Source: an uncultured Pseudomonadota bacterium (GTDB taxonomy: Bacteria; Pseudomonadota; Gammaproteobacteria; Burkholderiales; JALYOK01). Taken from it: a DNA stretch of 64,000 nucleotides. The position numbers were made by a program, and so were the translations under genes. Shown here one piece after another: positions 24,889 through 32,437 of the stretch (positions within the stretch are counted from its first letter, which is position 1; each line of letters opens with the position of its first letter). The stretch is taken from positions 1 to 64,000 of the forward strand of contig CADEHE010000015.1 of NCBI GenBank assembly GCA_902826775.1, written 5' to 3'. The notes beneath the pieces are model-generated. The model made no database searches. It was given only the letters and a program-made list of their open reading frames with translations, and had not been told where the DNA came from.

Positions 24889-25416
24889 ATGATTGCCGCT
24901 GTTGGACCTCCAGTGACTGCAACTACCGCCATGTTCGGCTCAATCGTCATTGTCCCCGCGCTGCGTGATCACGTCCCGGCGATTTTCGCCATGGTGCGCG
25001 AACTAGCGGACTACGAAAAACTATCGCATCTCGTCACAGGCACCGAGCAAGACCTGGAACGCGATTTGTTCGGAGAGCGCCCAGTCATCGAGGCCATTGT
25101 GGCGATGCGAGAGGGTGAGCCAGTTGGCTATGCGCTCTACTTCCAGACCTATTCGACTTTTCTCACGCGCCGCGGCTTGTGGTTGGAAGATATCTACGTC
25201 AAAACTGCTGCGCGCGGCAAAGGTATCGGCGAAGCCTTGCTTCGGTGCGTGGCAAACATCGCCACCGAACGTGGCTGCGCGCGGTTTGAGTGGTCGGTGC
25301 TCGACTGGAATCACAAAGCCATCGATTTCTACCAGCGCCTGGGCGCAACGGTCATGCCGGATTGGCGCATCGCACGAGTAACTGGCCCTGCGCTGGAGCA
25401 GTTGGCACGCCGCTAG
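24889..25416 (+). CDS. GNAT-family N-acetyltransferase
   Basis: A 175-residue acetyltransferase. The acetyl-CoA site is LEDIYVKTAARGKGIGEALL (motif A with RGKGIG near residue 107). It resembles diamine acetyltransferase-like members (DWNHKAIDFYQRLGATVM). The substrate is unknown. No clear Shine-Dalgarno sequence marks the start, and the Met at residue 15 (24931) is an equally good candidate. Confidence 0.8.
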   Translation: MIAAVGPPVTATTAMFGSIVIVPALRDHVPAIFAMVRELADYEKLSHLVTGTEQDLERDLFGERPVIEAIVAMREGEPVGYALYFQTYSTFLTRRGLWLEDIYVKTAARGKGIGEALLRCVANIATERGCARFEWSVLDWNHKAIDFYQRLGATVMPDWRIARVTGPALEQLARR

Positions 25417-25463
25417 TCGCGTCGGACGTGTCAGCGCCGCACGGGCTCAGTCGTTTGACTTTC

Positions 25464-25922
25464 ATGACATTCCACTTTAGACGACTCGTCGCTGCGATTG
25501 GCAGAGCCTGTGCTTATTTCTGGGCTGGCCCGGCAACGCTGCTCGGTGTATTGCTCAGCGCGTTCGCCGGACGCAGCGCAAGGCGACGCTGGCAAGACGG
25601 CGTGCTAGAAGTCTCGTCGCCACGCATTGCCCGCTGGCTCGCCCTACCCTGGTATGGCGGCGGCAGCTTCGCGGCAATCACGCTCGGGCATGTGGTGCTT
25701 GGGCGATGCGAAAAAACTCTCTCGCGCTGCCGCGCACACGAACGCGTGCACGTTCGGCAATACGAGCTGTGGGGAATCTTCCTCTTGCCCGCCTACCTGA
25801 TCGCTGGAGGCATCGCGCGCGTTCGCGGTGGTGATGCCTACCTGGACAACATGTTCGAGATTCAGGCGCGTGCGGCGGAGTTCATCGTGCACGACACGCC
25901 AAGCACGCAGGCCGAGACTTAG
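25464..25922 (+). CDS. Membrane protein with HExxH motif
   Basis: A 152-residue protein with hydrophobic segments near residues 20-36, 62-80 and 103-118. Between the last two lies CRAHERVHVRQYELWG, which contains HERVH, a match to the HExxH zinc-binding pattern. This raises the possibility of a small membrane metallopeptidase. I do not recognise a named family, and the motif could be coincidental. It stands alone, followed by a 240-bp gap before the PEP-CTERM gene. Confidence 0.5.
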   Translation: MTFHFRRLVAAIGRACAYFWAGPATLLGVLLSAFAGRSARRRWQDGVLEVSSPRIARWLALPWYGGGSFAAITLGHVVLGRCEKTLSRCRAHERVHVRQYELWGIFLLPAYLIAGGIARVRGGDAYLDNMFEIQARAAEFIVHDTPSTQAET

Positions 25923-26166
25923 TCCACTTCCACCGATTAAGGATGTAGCGCCCGCTCGCCCCGAGAATGCGCGCGCCGCAACGCCTGCTCCGTTGCGGGC
26001 ACAAACATTGCTCACGGAGTTGTGAAACCACCGCTGGCGCGATGCTGGCGGCCAGTTTCAGCGGAGCGCCGAGTCGCGATCAATTCGACCCGGCGGCTGC
26101 ATACAGCCCTGCGGTTCTTTTTAACCGCCGCCGGGGCATAAACAACAACATTCGGAGGAGAACAAC

Positions 26167-27096
26167 ATGAAACTGAAATACCAATCGATCGCTTTTGTCT
26201 GCGCTCTTGCTTTGCCTCTCGCACGCCCAGTGCAAGCAACGAGCATTCGGCTGAATTTCGACTACATGGCCACGAACTTGAAAGGGGCATTTTCTACGGC
26301 ATCAGGCGCAACTGCGACAACTGTTGGCGAGCTGTATCTCACCGACCATAACGACATCGGGGTGGCAAATCCGTTTGGCGGTCTTGGCGGCGTCCGCGCG
26401 AGCTTCCGGCTTCTACCCAACGGATTATCCCAGTTCGGCTCTGGCGTCGGATCGGTATTCATTTCCGCTTTCGAGCTGAATTTTCCAAACACCTCGGAGT
26501 GCTCTGCGGCACCGCCCAATTGCACGCAAACCGAGGATGCAAACGGCTACGACAGCGACGCCAACGGCGGCTTGGGTAACAACTGGCTGAACGTTGCGGG
26601 CGTGCCGCTGTCGGGCGGCATAGAGTGGGCTGAGAACGGCAGCAACAATGGCTGGGGTGCGGGCGCGACCGATCCCGCTTTCGGACAGGAATACAACTGG
26701 GGCAATGGTGGTACCTTGAACCAACTGACCGGGCTCTCGGTGATCGATATCTTCAGCGCGACTGGCCGTGACGACATCAGCATCGCACACTTGCTCGCGA
26801 ATCCAGTAGGTAACACGGATCCTGCGCTGCCCGATGCCTTCGCGTGGATCAAAGTGCGAAGCAACGCCAGTGCCGATCCAGCGGCTCGCGGAATCGCAAC
26901 CGACCAATGGTGGGGAACACCGCAAACCAGCGGCGCAGGGGCGAATCAGCGTTGGCAGCTGAACGTGCTTGCCACTGGATCGCAAATTGTCGACCTCAGC
27001 GATGTGCCGACAATTCCTGAACCAGGCACGCTGTGGCTCACCGGAGGATTGCTGGGTGCGATGTTGCGCTGGAATCGCGGCCGGACGAGCAAATAA
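26167..27096 (+). CDS. PEP-CTERM sorted exported protein
   Basis: A 309-residue protein. The signal peptide ends near VQA-TS (residue 25), and a GGAGG precedes the ATG. The mature region is Asn/Gly/Ser-rich and probably beta-structured. The C-terminus carries the PEP-CTERM signal: PEPGTLWLTGGLLGAML (Pro-Glu-Pro, hydrophobic helix) and a basic tail RWNRGRTSK. Such proteins are cut and handled by an exosortase, usually linked to exopolysaccharide production. Function is unknown. Confidence 0.82.
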   Translation: MKLKYQSIAFVCALALPLARPVQATSIRLNFDYMATNLKGAFSTASGATATTVGELYLTDHNDIGVANPFGGLGGVRASFRLLPNGLSQFGSGVGSVFISAFELNFPNTSECSAAPPNCTQTEDANGYDSDANGGLGNNWLNVAGVPLSGGIEWAENGSNNGWGAGATDPAFGQEYNWGNGGTLNQLTGLSVIDIFSATGRDDISIAHLLANPVGNTDPALPDAFAWIKVRSNASADPAARGIATDQWWGTPQTSGAGANQRWQLNVLATGSQIVDLSDVPTIPEPGTLWLTGGLLGAMLRWNRGRTSK

Positions 27097-27113
27097 GCTA
27101 ACCAAGAATCGGG

Positions 27114-27140
27114 CGGCCCAGCGCGCAACCGCGCGGGCCG
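27114..27140 (+). terminator. GC-rich stem-loop after PEP-CTERM gene
   Basis: CGGCCC-A-GCGCG pairs with CGCGC-GGGCCG around a CAAC loop, 17 bp after the stop codon. There is no T-tract, so termination is only likely, not shown. Confidence 0.4.
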
Positions 27141-27356
27141 CAGCTCAAGCGCGCAAGTCTGCGCGGCACACCATCGATAGATGTTGTTCGGCGTTGCGCA
27201 GCTACGCGGAGTTCTCTTGGGATAGCGAAAAGGCGCAATCGCTGCCCCGCGCGCAATAGGCATACGCCTTGCTCCGCAATCTGCGCGGGCCCCTCACAAA
27301 GATCGTCGTGGTTTTGGAAGAACTAAAGGACGCGCAATCGGCACGGGAGCGAGGTT

Positions 27357-27527
27357 TTAGTCGCCGGGCGGGAAACCAGCCGAGCGTCCCGGCTGGGTCG
27401 CTGACTCCGGCGCATCGTTTCCGCCGCGCAAAATCAGCCATAGCAAGCCGCCGAGCGCGACAACTACAACAAGCAGGTAAACGATCAATACCGGCACGAT
27501 GAGAGCGCCGCCGACAAATTCCAACAT
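27357..27527 (-). CDS. Very small single-helix membrane protein
   Basis: A 56-residue frame beginning MLEFVGGALIVPVLIVYLLV, with one long hydrophobic segment (about residues 5-33) and a polar Pro/Gly-rich tail ending in FPPGD. Hydrophobic patterning and clean boundaries suggest a real small membrane protein, although the ribosome binding site is weak. It follows the TonB receptor gene on the same strand, across a structured 150-bp gap. Function is unknown. Confidence 0.45.
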   Translation of the reverse strand: MLEFVGGALIVPVLIVYLLVVVVALGGLLWLILRGGNDAPESATQPGRSAGFPPGD

Positions 27528-27601
27528 ACGTGCGTCTTTCGGTGGTTGTAGTATTCACTACGCCGCCCAGTGACGCCTTGCCTCATCCCCCTTTGGTTTA
27601 A

Positions 27602-27660
27602 GCTGCCCCCGGCGAGTTTTCACTCGCCGGGTATCAGCGCGCCGTCGGCTTGGGGGCAGC
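27602..27660 (-). terminator. Nested stem structure after TonB receptor gene
   Basis: GCTGCCCCC (27602-27610) pairs with GGGGGCAGC (27652-27660) and encloses an inner hairpin with 8-9 bp arms (GGCGAGT and ACTCGCC). It starts 14 bp after the receptor stop codon (27674). It is likely a terminator or mRNA 3'-end structure. No long U-tract follows. Confidence 0.5.
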
Positions 27661-27673
27661 CGCCAGCTAACGA

Positions 27674-30097
27674 TCAGTCGTCACGGATCCCTACATCGGC
27701 ACCGCCGAATTCATAGCGCAACCCTACCCAAATGCCACGCGGGGCGCCCGGCGCAAAGAACGTCTCGCGCGTCCAGTCTTCCGAGTTGGTTTGGAAATTG
27801 CGAGCGGAGTCGAATGGGTTCTCCGCTAGTGCGCCTGCTGTAAAGTACTTCTTGTCAAACACGTTGTTGATCCGGCCAAAAAGCTCGAAACCCTTGCCGA
27901 TGCGGAACGATGTGTGCAGGTTTAGGATTCCGTATCCGCCCACTTTGCCGCTGCCGAGAAATTCGCGTGTTTCACCGAAATTGTCGGTAAAAGTGCCGGC
28001 CTCATGCTTGTTGTTTTCATTGCCGCGCACGAACTGATCGGAGTAGTACAGCGCGGTGGCGCCAATCGACCAGCGCTCGTTTACATTAAAGTCCAAGCCA
28101 AGCTTCAAGCTGTGCTTCGGAATACCCGGGATAATGCTGCCCGCCGAGACGAAGATTTCATCATCGCTGGCGCAGTTGGCCGATGCGCCTCGCGTGCTGT
28201 TGTTCTCGCCCAGCAAGCAAGCCGATGTTTCGAATGTCGCTTTGGTGTAGCCGTAGCTGACATGCAGGTCGGCACGTCCCATTTTGGTCGACAACCCCGC
28301 TTCAATGCCCTGCCGTTTGGTCTCGCCGAAGTTGGTGAAGTAGCCGGCCGCGGCTGATGTACTGATGAAGATGATATCGTCCCTATTGACGGTACGAAAG
28401 GCGGAGAAATTCCAATTTAGGTTAGTGCCTGCGCGACCTCTAACACCCGCCTCGAAGGTGCGCGCCACCACCTGATCCAAGAATGGATCGGACGCAAGCG
28501 CGTTCGGCAGGGTGCAGGGGTTGTCCGGGTCGGCGCAACCTAACTCGATTGGTGAAGGCGCGCGATTGCCCTGACTCCAGCCCCCAAACAGGGTCACCTT
28601 GTCCCCAGCAAGGCGGTGCGTTATACCGATCGCCGGGTTGAACTTCTTATAAGTGAAATCGCCATCAAGGTTCGGCGGAGTCGGGTTCAATTCATCGGTC
28701 GTTTTCACACGCGTTCGGTTGTAGCGGCCGGATAATGTCAAGTGCGTCGCCGGCGCCATCGCGAAAGTATCGGTCATGAATAAGCTCACGGTGCGCGTAC
28801 GCCCGATCAGCTGATTTTCGACTTCGTCATCGCCCTCTTCCTCCACGGCGCGCGTCTCATCGAACACCCCCTCTGCCGACGATTGCGAAAACTCGCTGCG
28901 CGAAGTATCGAGGCTGGTGCCAACTGTAAATTGATTGCGCTTGTCGATCTTGCTCAGCTGCAACGTAAAGCCGGAGCCGCGCTGTTCGGTGTTAGTCCGG
29001 TTGTTCACGCCGGTATCTTCTGCAACACCAGCACCGCCGTGAGCCGCACAATCAGCCGCATCTGCGGGATCAGCAAAATCGGCTGGATCGCACGCGCCGT
29101 CATTTGGGCTGTCTTCGAAATCATCGTTGGAATCGCCGTTCAAGCCTTTGCGATCGCTGCGACGATGATAAATATTGCCGCCGATCTGCAGCGAGTCGCT
29201 GATAAGGCGCGAACCGGTCAAGTTCAACAAGGTCATTTTGTTGATGGTTTGATCGGGGCGGGTAAACACCGATTCGCGATCTTGCTTATAAAAAGAAAGC
29301 GGCAAGAGCTCATTGCCGATTAAGTCGTTGTCCGCATGCGTTAGGCTCAGATCGAAATCGGTCGTGTCCGTTTCCCGTCCGACTTTCGCGAAGAATTGGC
29401 GCACGTCGCTGGGCGAGAAATCGCGCCAACCGTCCTCCTTGAACAGGTGCGCGTTGACGAAATAGTCCCAAACGCCTTTTTGACCGCCGTACTGCACTTC
29501 GCCCGCTCTGCGGCCGAAAGAGCCGGCATATGCTTCAGCGCCAAAGCCGGGATTATGACGCCCTGACTTTGTACGTATGGCAAGCGCGCCGCCTAGGGTA
29601 TTCAGGCCGTAAAGAGGATTGGAGCCAGGAATCAAGTTCATCGACGAAATCGCTCCCTGCGGAATCAAATCCCAGTTGACAATATCCCCGAACGGCTCGT
29701 TAATTCGAACACCATCTTGGAACACCGATAACCCCTGCGGCGTGCCTAAAAGCGGCGAAGCAGTAAAACCTCGGTAGTTGACATCGGGCTGAAACGGGTT
29801 GGTCCCGATCTCATTAATGTTCAAGTTGCCTATGTTCTGGTTCAGAAAATCGGCGATGCTGAGCGGTTTTTGCCTTTCAATCTGCTCCGCTGTGCCACCT
29901 TGAACGTTGCCTGGCACCCGATCTTTAGGCAAACCTAAGGTAGGAAGTGGAGTCGTCCCAACCACTTCCGTCGAGGGCATCTCAAGCACCTCGATTGGAT
30001 TCTTACTGTCTTGCGCCGCTAACTGTGTTGTTGTCGCTACTACCGCAACTAGCGCGCCGAGTTTGCGCAGCCTCCACATCTTTATGTTTCGCCTCAC
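27674..30097 (-). CDS. TonB-dependent outer-membrane receptor 1
   Basis: An 807-residue receptor for energised uptake across the outer membrane. The GTG start has a near-perfect AAGGAGG. The signal peptide ends near LAA-QD. The plug domain (about residues 45-180) includes GFTASPLLGTPQGLSVFQDG and RINEPFGDIVNWDLIP. The rest is the 22-strand barrel with a terminal aromatic/hydrophobic strand (WVGLRYEFGG). It is a close relative of the receptor at 32427-35438, with the same plug phrases. The substrate is unknown. Its long leader contains a terminator-like hairpin, and an operator pair lies upstream. Confidence 0.9.
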   Translation of the reverse strand: MRRNIKMWRLRKLGALVAVVATTTQLAAQDSKNPIEVLEMPSTEVVGTTPLPTLGLPKDRVPGNVQGGTAEQIERQKPLSIADFLNQNIGNLNINEIGTNPFQPDVNYRGFTASPLLGTPQGLSVFQDGVRINEPFGDIVNWDLIPQGAISSMNLIPGSNPLYGLNTLGGALAIRTKSGRHNPGFGAEAYAGSFGRRAGEVQYGGQKGVWDYFVNAHLFKEDGWRDFSPSDVRQFFAKVGRETDTTDFDLSLTHADNDLIGNELLPLSFYKQDRESVFTRPDQTINKMTLLNLTGSRLISDSLQIGGNIYHRRSDRKGLNGDSNDDFEDSPNDGACDPADFADPADAADCAAHGGAGVAEDTGVNNRTNTEQRGSGFTLQLSKIDKRNQFTVGTSLDTSRSEFSQSSAEGVFDETRAVEEEGDDEVENQLIGRTRTVSLFMTDTFAMAPATHLTLSGRYNRTRVKTTDELNPTPPNLDGDFTYKKFNPAIGITHRLAGDKVTLFGGWSQGNRAPSPIELGCADPDNPCTLPNALASDPFLDQVVARTFEAGVRGRAGTNLNWNFSAFRTVNRDDIIFISTSAAAGYFTNFGETKRQGIEAGLSTKMGRADLHVSYGYTKATFETSACLLGENNSTRGASANCASDDEIFVSAGSIIPGIPKHSLKLGLDFNVNERWSIGATALYYSDQFVRGNENNKHEAGTFTDNFGETREFLGSGKVGGYGILNLHTSFRIGKGFELFGRINNVFDKKYFTAGALAENPFDSARNFQTNSEDWTRETFFAPGAPRGIWVGLRYEFGGADVGIRDD

Positions 30098-30302
30098 GAC
30101 CGCCTCCTTATGTTTGTATTTTGGGTGTACAGCTCCACTCTCCCTGCAAGAGGTGTACCAAACTCAAAGTGCCACCTGCTCTCAGAGTGGTCGAGACGAA
30201 CTAATTGTAAACGCCTGAATTGGTCTGTCCGACTCGGCTCGGTGTGGTGGCTAAAAACAGCCGACTGGCTACTGTGAGCCAGTAGCGATCAGGGTTCGTA
30301 GC

Positions 30303-30345
30303 AAAAAAAGGGCCGACCTCTGTTGACAGAAGCCGGCCTCAATAG
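30303..30345 (-). terminator. Intrinsic terminator inside receptor 1 leader
   Basis: On the minus strand GGCCGGCTTCTG pairs with CAGAGGTCGGCC around a TCAA loop, directly followed by CTTTTTTTGC. It lies 206 bp upstream of the receptor start and downstream of the operator pair at 30469-30503. A terminator between promoter and gene suggests attenuation or a riboswitch. The alternative, that it ends transcripts from genes further right, is less likely because those genes are on the other strand. Confidence 0.75.
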
Positions 30346-30468
30346 GAGGCAAGGAAGTCTCAAACGGGAAGACGTCCTGATGACGTTTCCGCCATCGGCG
30401 TTATGGGGTGCAAGTCGCGTGCCATGAATCAAGTGTTGCTTGAATCAGTTCTCGGCGTTACGTCTTTT

Positions 30469-30503
30469 GAGAGTTTCTCCTGCGATCCTTAGGAGATTAC
30501 CTC
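30469..30503. promoter_or_regulatory. Operator pair (shared 12-bp motif)
   Basis: GAGAGTTTCTCC (30469) and GGAGATTACCTC (30492) are 23 bp apart and fit the motif found at other promoters of this island. It lies between receptor 1 (minus) and the exported protein at 30570 (plus), so it could serve either. Confidence 0.5.
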
Positions 30504-30569
30504 TTGCCAACGCTCCTCACTAACGCGAACGTGGATACTGCAATCCACCACACCGTTCTCACGTCGATC

Positions 30570-30896
30570 ATGACTCAGCGCCACAGAGCCACCGTACTCA
30601 CAATCGCATTCGTATATCTAGGGGTCTTACCTAGCACGCCGCTTGCAGCCGAACGCGAGATCGCGCCAATGCACTGGCCCGAAAAGCCCGTGCTTACCTG
30701 CGCCGAGCGCCTCGGCTATGCGCACAGCTTCACCCTGATGGCGAAACAAGGCGTACCCGAGGAGCGCATTCTTATCTCCGACACGTTCGAACCGGCCGAA
30801 GCACGCGGCGAAGTCATCGAAATTCGCCGGCGCGCTTACCGAGACCGCGGTGGCCTTCTTGAAGTGCTGGCCTGCGCGCAAGGGCCCGGCATTTAG
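30570..30896 (+). CDS. Small exported protein
   Basis: A 108-residue protein if translation starts at ATG 30570, with a signal peptide (cleavage near LAA-ER). The mature part is acidic and basic mixed with two cysteines (LTCAERLGYAH, LACAQGPG) that could pair. I do not recognise a family. The operator pair at 30469-30503 lies just upstream. A longer start at 30504 is possible but would add a non-signal extension. Confidence 0.5.
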   Translation: MTQRHRATVLTIAFVYLGVLPSTPLAAEREIAPMHWPEKPVLTCAERLGYAHSFTLMAKQGVPEERILISDTFEPAEARGEVIEIRRRAYRDRGGLLEVLACAQGPGI

Positions 30897-30938
30897 CCTT
30901 CCCGCTCGACTGGAGATCTTCGAATCGCTGCGTTGCCA

Positions 30939-30973
30939 GGAGTTTTTCCCGATAGGATTCGGGAATTTCTCCC
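30939..30973 (+). promoter_or_regulatory. Operator pair with TAGCAT -10-like element
   Basis: GGAGTTTTTCCC (30939-30950) and GGAATTTCTCCC (30962-30973) are 23 bp apart. A TAGCAT hexamer follows at 30996-31001, and the PEP-CTERM gene starts at 31073. The same hexamer follows the operators of the two minus-strand promoters near 39.3 and 41.8 kb. Confidence 0.7.
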
Positions 30974-31072
30974 TACTCTTTGGATACGAGGTCGGTAGCA
31001 TGGAGCACGCGATCTGAGCTTTACGCAAGCGCTAGATCGACACCCACAAGAACAACCACTCGGAGAGTGACC

Positions 31073-31660
31073 ATGATCTCGAAATTGCGCCGCCCCGCTC
31101 GCAGCACCATCCTTACTTCATGCGCCTTGGCTGCACTGCTAACGACCAGCGGCATCCCTGATGCCCGCGCGCTGCCCGTAACCGCCACCGGGGTGAATTG
31201 GAGCTTCACGCTGGATGAGGATGAGCTTTCTGCTCCCGCAGGCTCCAGCATCATTTTCACCGGCTCTATTCAGAACAATACCGGCTTTGATCTGAGTATC
31301 GTCGGCGCCAACATCGGGTTTAGTCTCGAAGAGGAAGAGGAGGAAGAAGGAGAAGAGGAAGAAGAGATTGATATCGGATTGGATCTAGCCGATGACTTCC
31401 TGTTAACCGGTGGCATCATCCCGATTGCTGGCTATGTCGGACCTCTCTTTGTCGTTCGTTGGGGCGACCTCGAAGGCGAAGCCGAGGGCACTGGGATCTT
31501 TGAGCTTATCGCAGATTTGCCAGGTGACCCGGCGTCGCTGAGCGTCGAATTCGAAGCGGAACTGGAAGAGCCCGCTGCCGTCCCTGTTCCCAGCACCTTG
31601 CTGCTGGCTTTGCTAGGCAGCCTCGGTCTGCGCAACCAGTGGAGACGGCGGCAGCCTTGA
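31073..31660 (+). CDS. PEP-CTERM protein with poly-Glu segment
   Basis: A 195-residue exported protein from ATG 31073 (GGAGAG upstream). The signal peptide ends near ARA-LP. In the middle there is a run of acidic residues (about 83-98, mostly Glu), then a hydrophobic/beta region, and a C-terminal sorting tail VPVPSTLLLALLGSLG with basic RNQWRRRQP. The Pro-x-Pro core replaces Glu by Val, a known PEP-CTERM variant. The acidic loop could bind cations. It lies behind an operator pair of the island. Confidence 0.75.
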   Translation: MISKLRRPARSTILTSCALAALLTTSGIPDARALPVTATGVNWSFTLDEDELSAPAGSSIIFTGSIQNNTGFDLSIVGANIGFSLEEEEEEEGEEEEEIDIGLDLADDFLLTGGIIPIAGYVGPLFVVRWGDLEGEAEGTGIFELIADLPGDPASLSVEFEAELEEPAAVPVPSTLLLALLGSLGLRNQWRRRQP

Positions 31661-31868
31661 ACGCCGCGCTCGCCAGCGCTATCTGAGGATTTGCTAGCTG
31701 TAGCCGACACTCCTCTCCCGCTGGAAACGCGGTGGGAGGGAGCGATTCGGCCTTGAAATTGGCTTCATACAGCCAAGCACGAACCATTTTGGTTGATATA
31801 AGTCAAAATCTCCAGCGCGGAAGGAGGTAACTTCCTCCTTACCCCCAAAATCAAACGGAGAATTGAAG

Positions 31869-32411
31869 ATGTCATATCACAAAGCGACCACCGCGACCGC
31901 ATTGACTGCTCTGTCATTGTTTCTGACGGCAGGCACCGCACTCGCTGACTCGCACAAACCCCTTGCGAAAAGCAAGCTGCCTTTAGAAGTGTGCGTCAAT
32001 GCCGCGCTCGCCAAGCATGCAGGCGCAATCGTCAAGCTGGAAATAAAGCGCGAGCAGGGTCAACCGGTCTACGAGTTCGATGTCCAAAGCGCCGACGGCA
32101 CACAGTGGGATATCGAATGCAACGCAAACACAGGCAAGATCATCGAAGTCGAGCAAGAAGTTAAAGGTGTGGATGATCCGCTGTTTAAAGCAAAGATGAA
32201 AGTCGACGAAGAAACTGCGCGCAAGACAGCACTAGCCGCTCATGCGGGCGAGATCGAGGAAGTGGAGTACGAAATAGAACCCGATGGCACTGCATCATAT
32301 GAGTTCGACATCAAGACCGCTGACGGCAAAGAACGCAAGGTCGAAGTTGACGCGACCTCTGGCAAGATCGTTGAAGACAACGAGGAGTTCGCGCAAATCG
32401 GGCGCGAATAA
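31869..32411 (+). CDS. Exported tandem-PepSY protein
   Basis: A 180-residue protein starting at ATG 31869 (GGAG eight bases ahead; the in-frame TTG at 31863 is too close to it). The signal peptide ends near ALA-DS. Two PepSY-type units follow: about residues 40-95 (AALAKHAGAIVKLEIKREQG, YEFDVQSADGTQWDI, NTGKIIEVEQE) and about 110-175 (ALAAHAGEIEEVEYEIEPDG, YEFDIKTADGKERKVEVDA, SGKIVEDNEE). PepSY domains occur in periplasmic proteins, including peptidase inhibitors and metal-responsive sensors. The protein is very acidic. Its tail end converges on receptor 2. Confidence 0.8.
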   Translation: MSYHKATTATALTALSLFLTAGTALADSHKPLAKSKLPLEVCVNAALAKHAGAIVKLEIKREQGQPVYEFDVQSADGTQWDIECNANTGKIIEVEQEVKGVDDPLFKAKMKVDEETARKTALAAHAGEIEEVEYEIEPDGTASYEFDIKTADGKERKVEVDATSGKIVEDNEEFAQIGRE

Positions 32412-32419
32412 CGAAGGGA

Positions 32420-32437
32420 CAGCGGACTAGTCCGCTG
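32420..32437. terminator. Palindrome between convergent genes
   Basis: CAGCGGA-CTAG-TCCGCTG is a perfect 18-bp palindrome between the PepSY gene stop and the stop of receptor 2, which it overlaps. It may act as a bidirectional stem, but there are no T-tracts. Confidence 0.4.

Noticed and set aside
30303..30503. Match to a known riboswitch (glycine, cobalamin, c-di-GMP)
   Set aside because: The AAACTCTC stretch recalls the glycine class, but the other conserved blocks are missing, and no cobalamin GCCACTG box or c-di-GMP core is seen.
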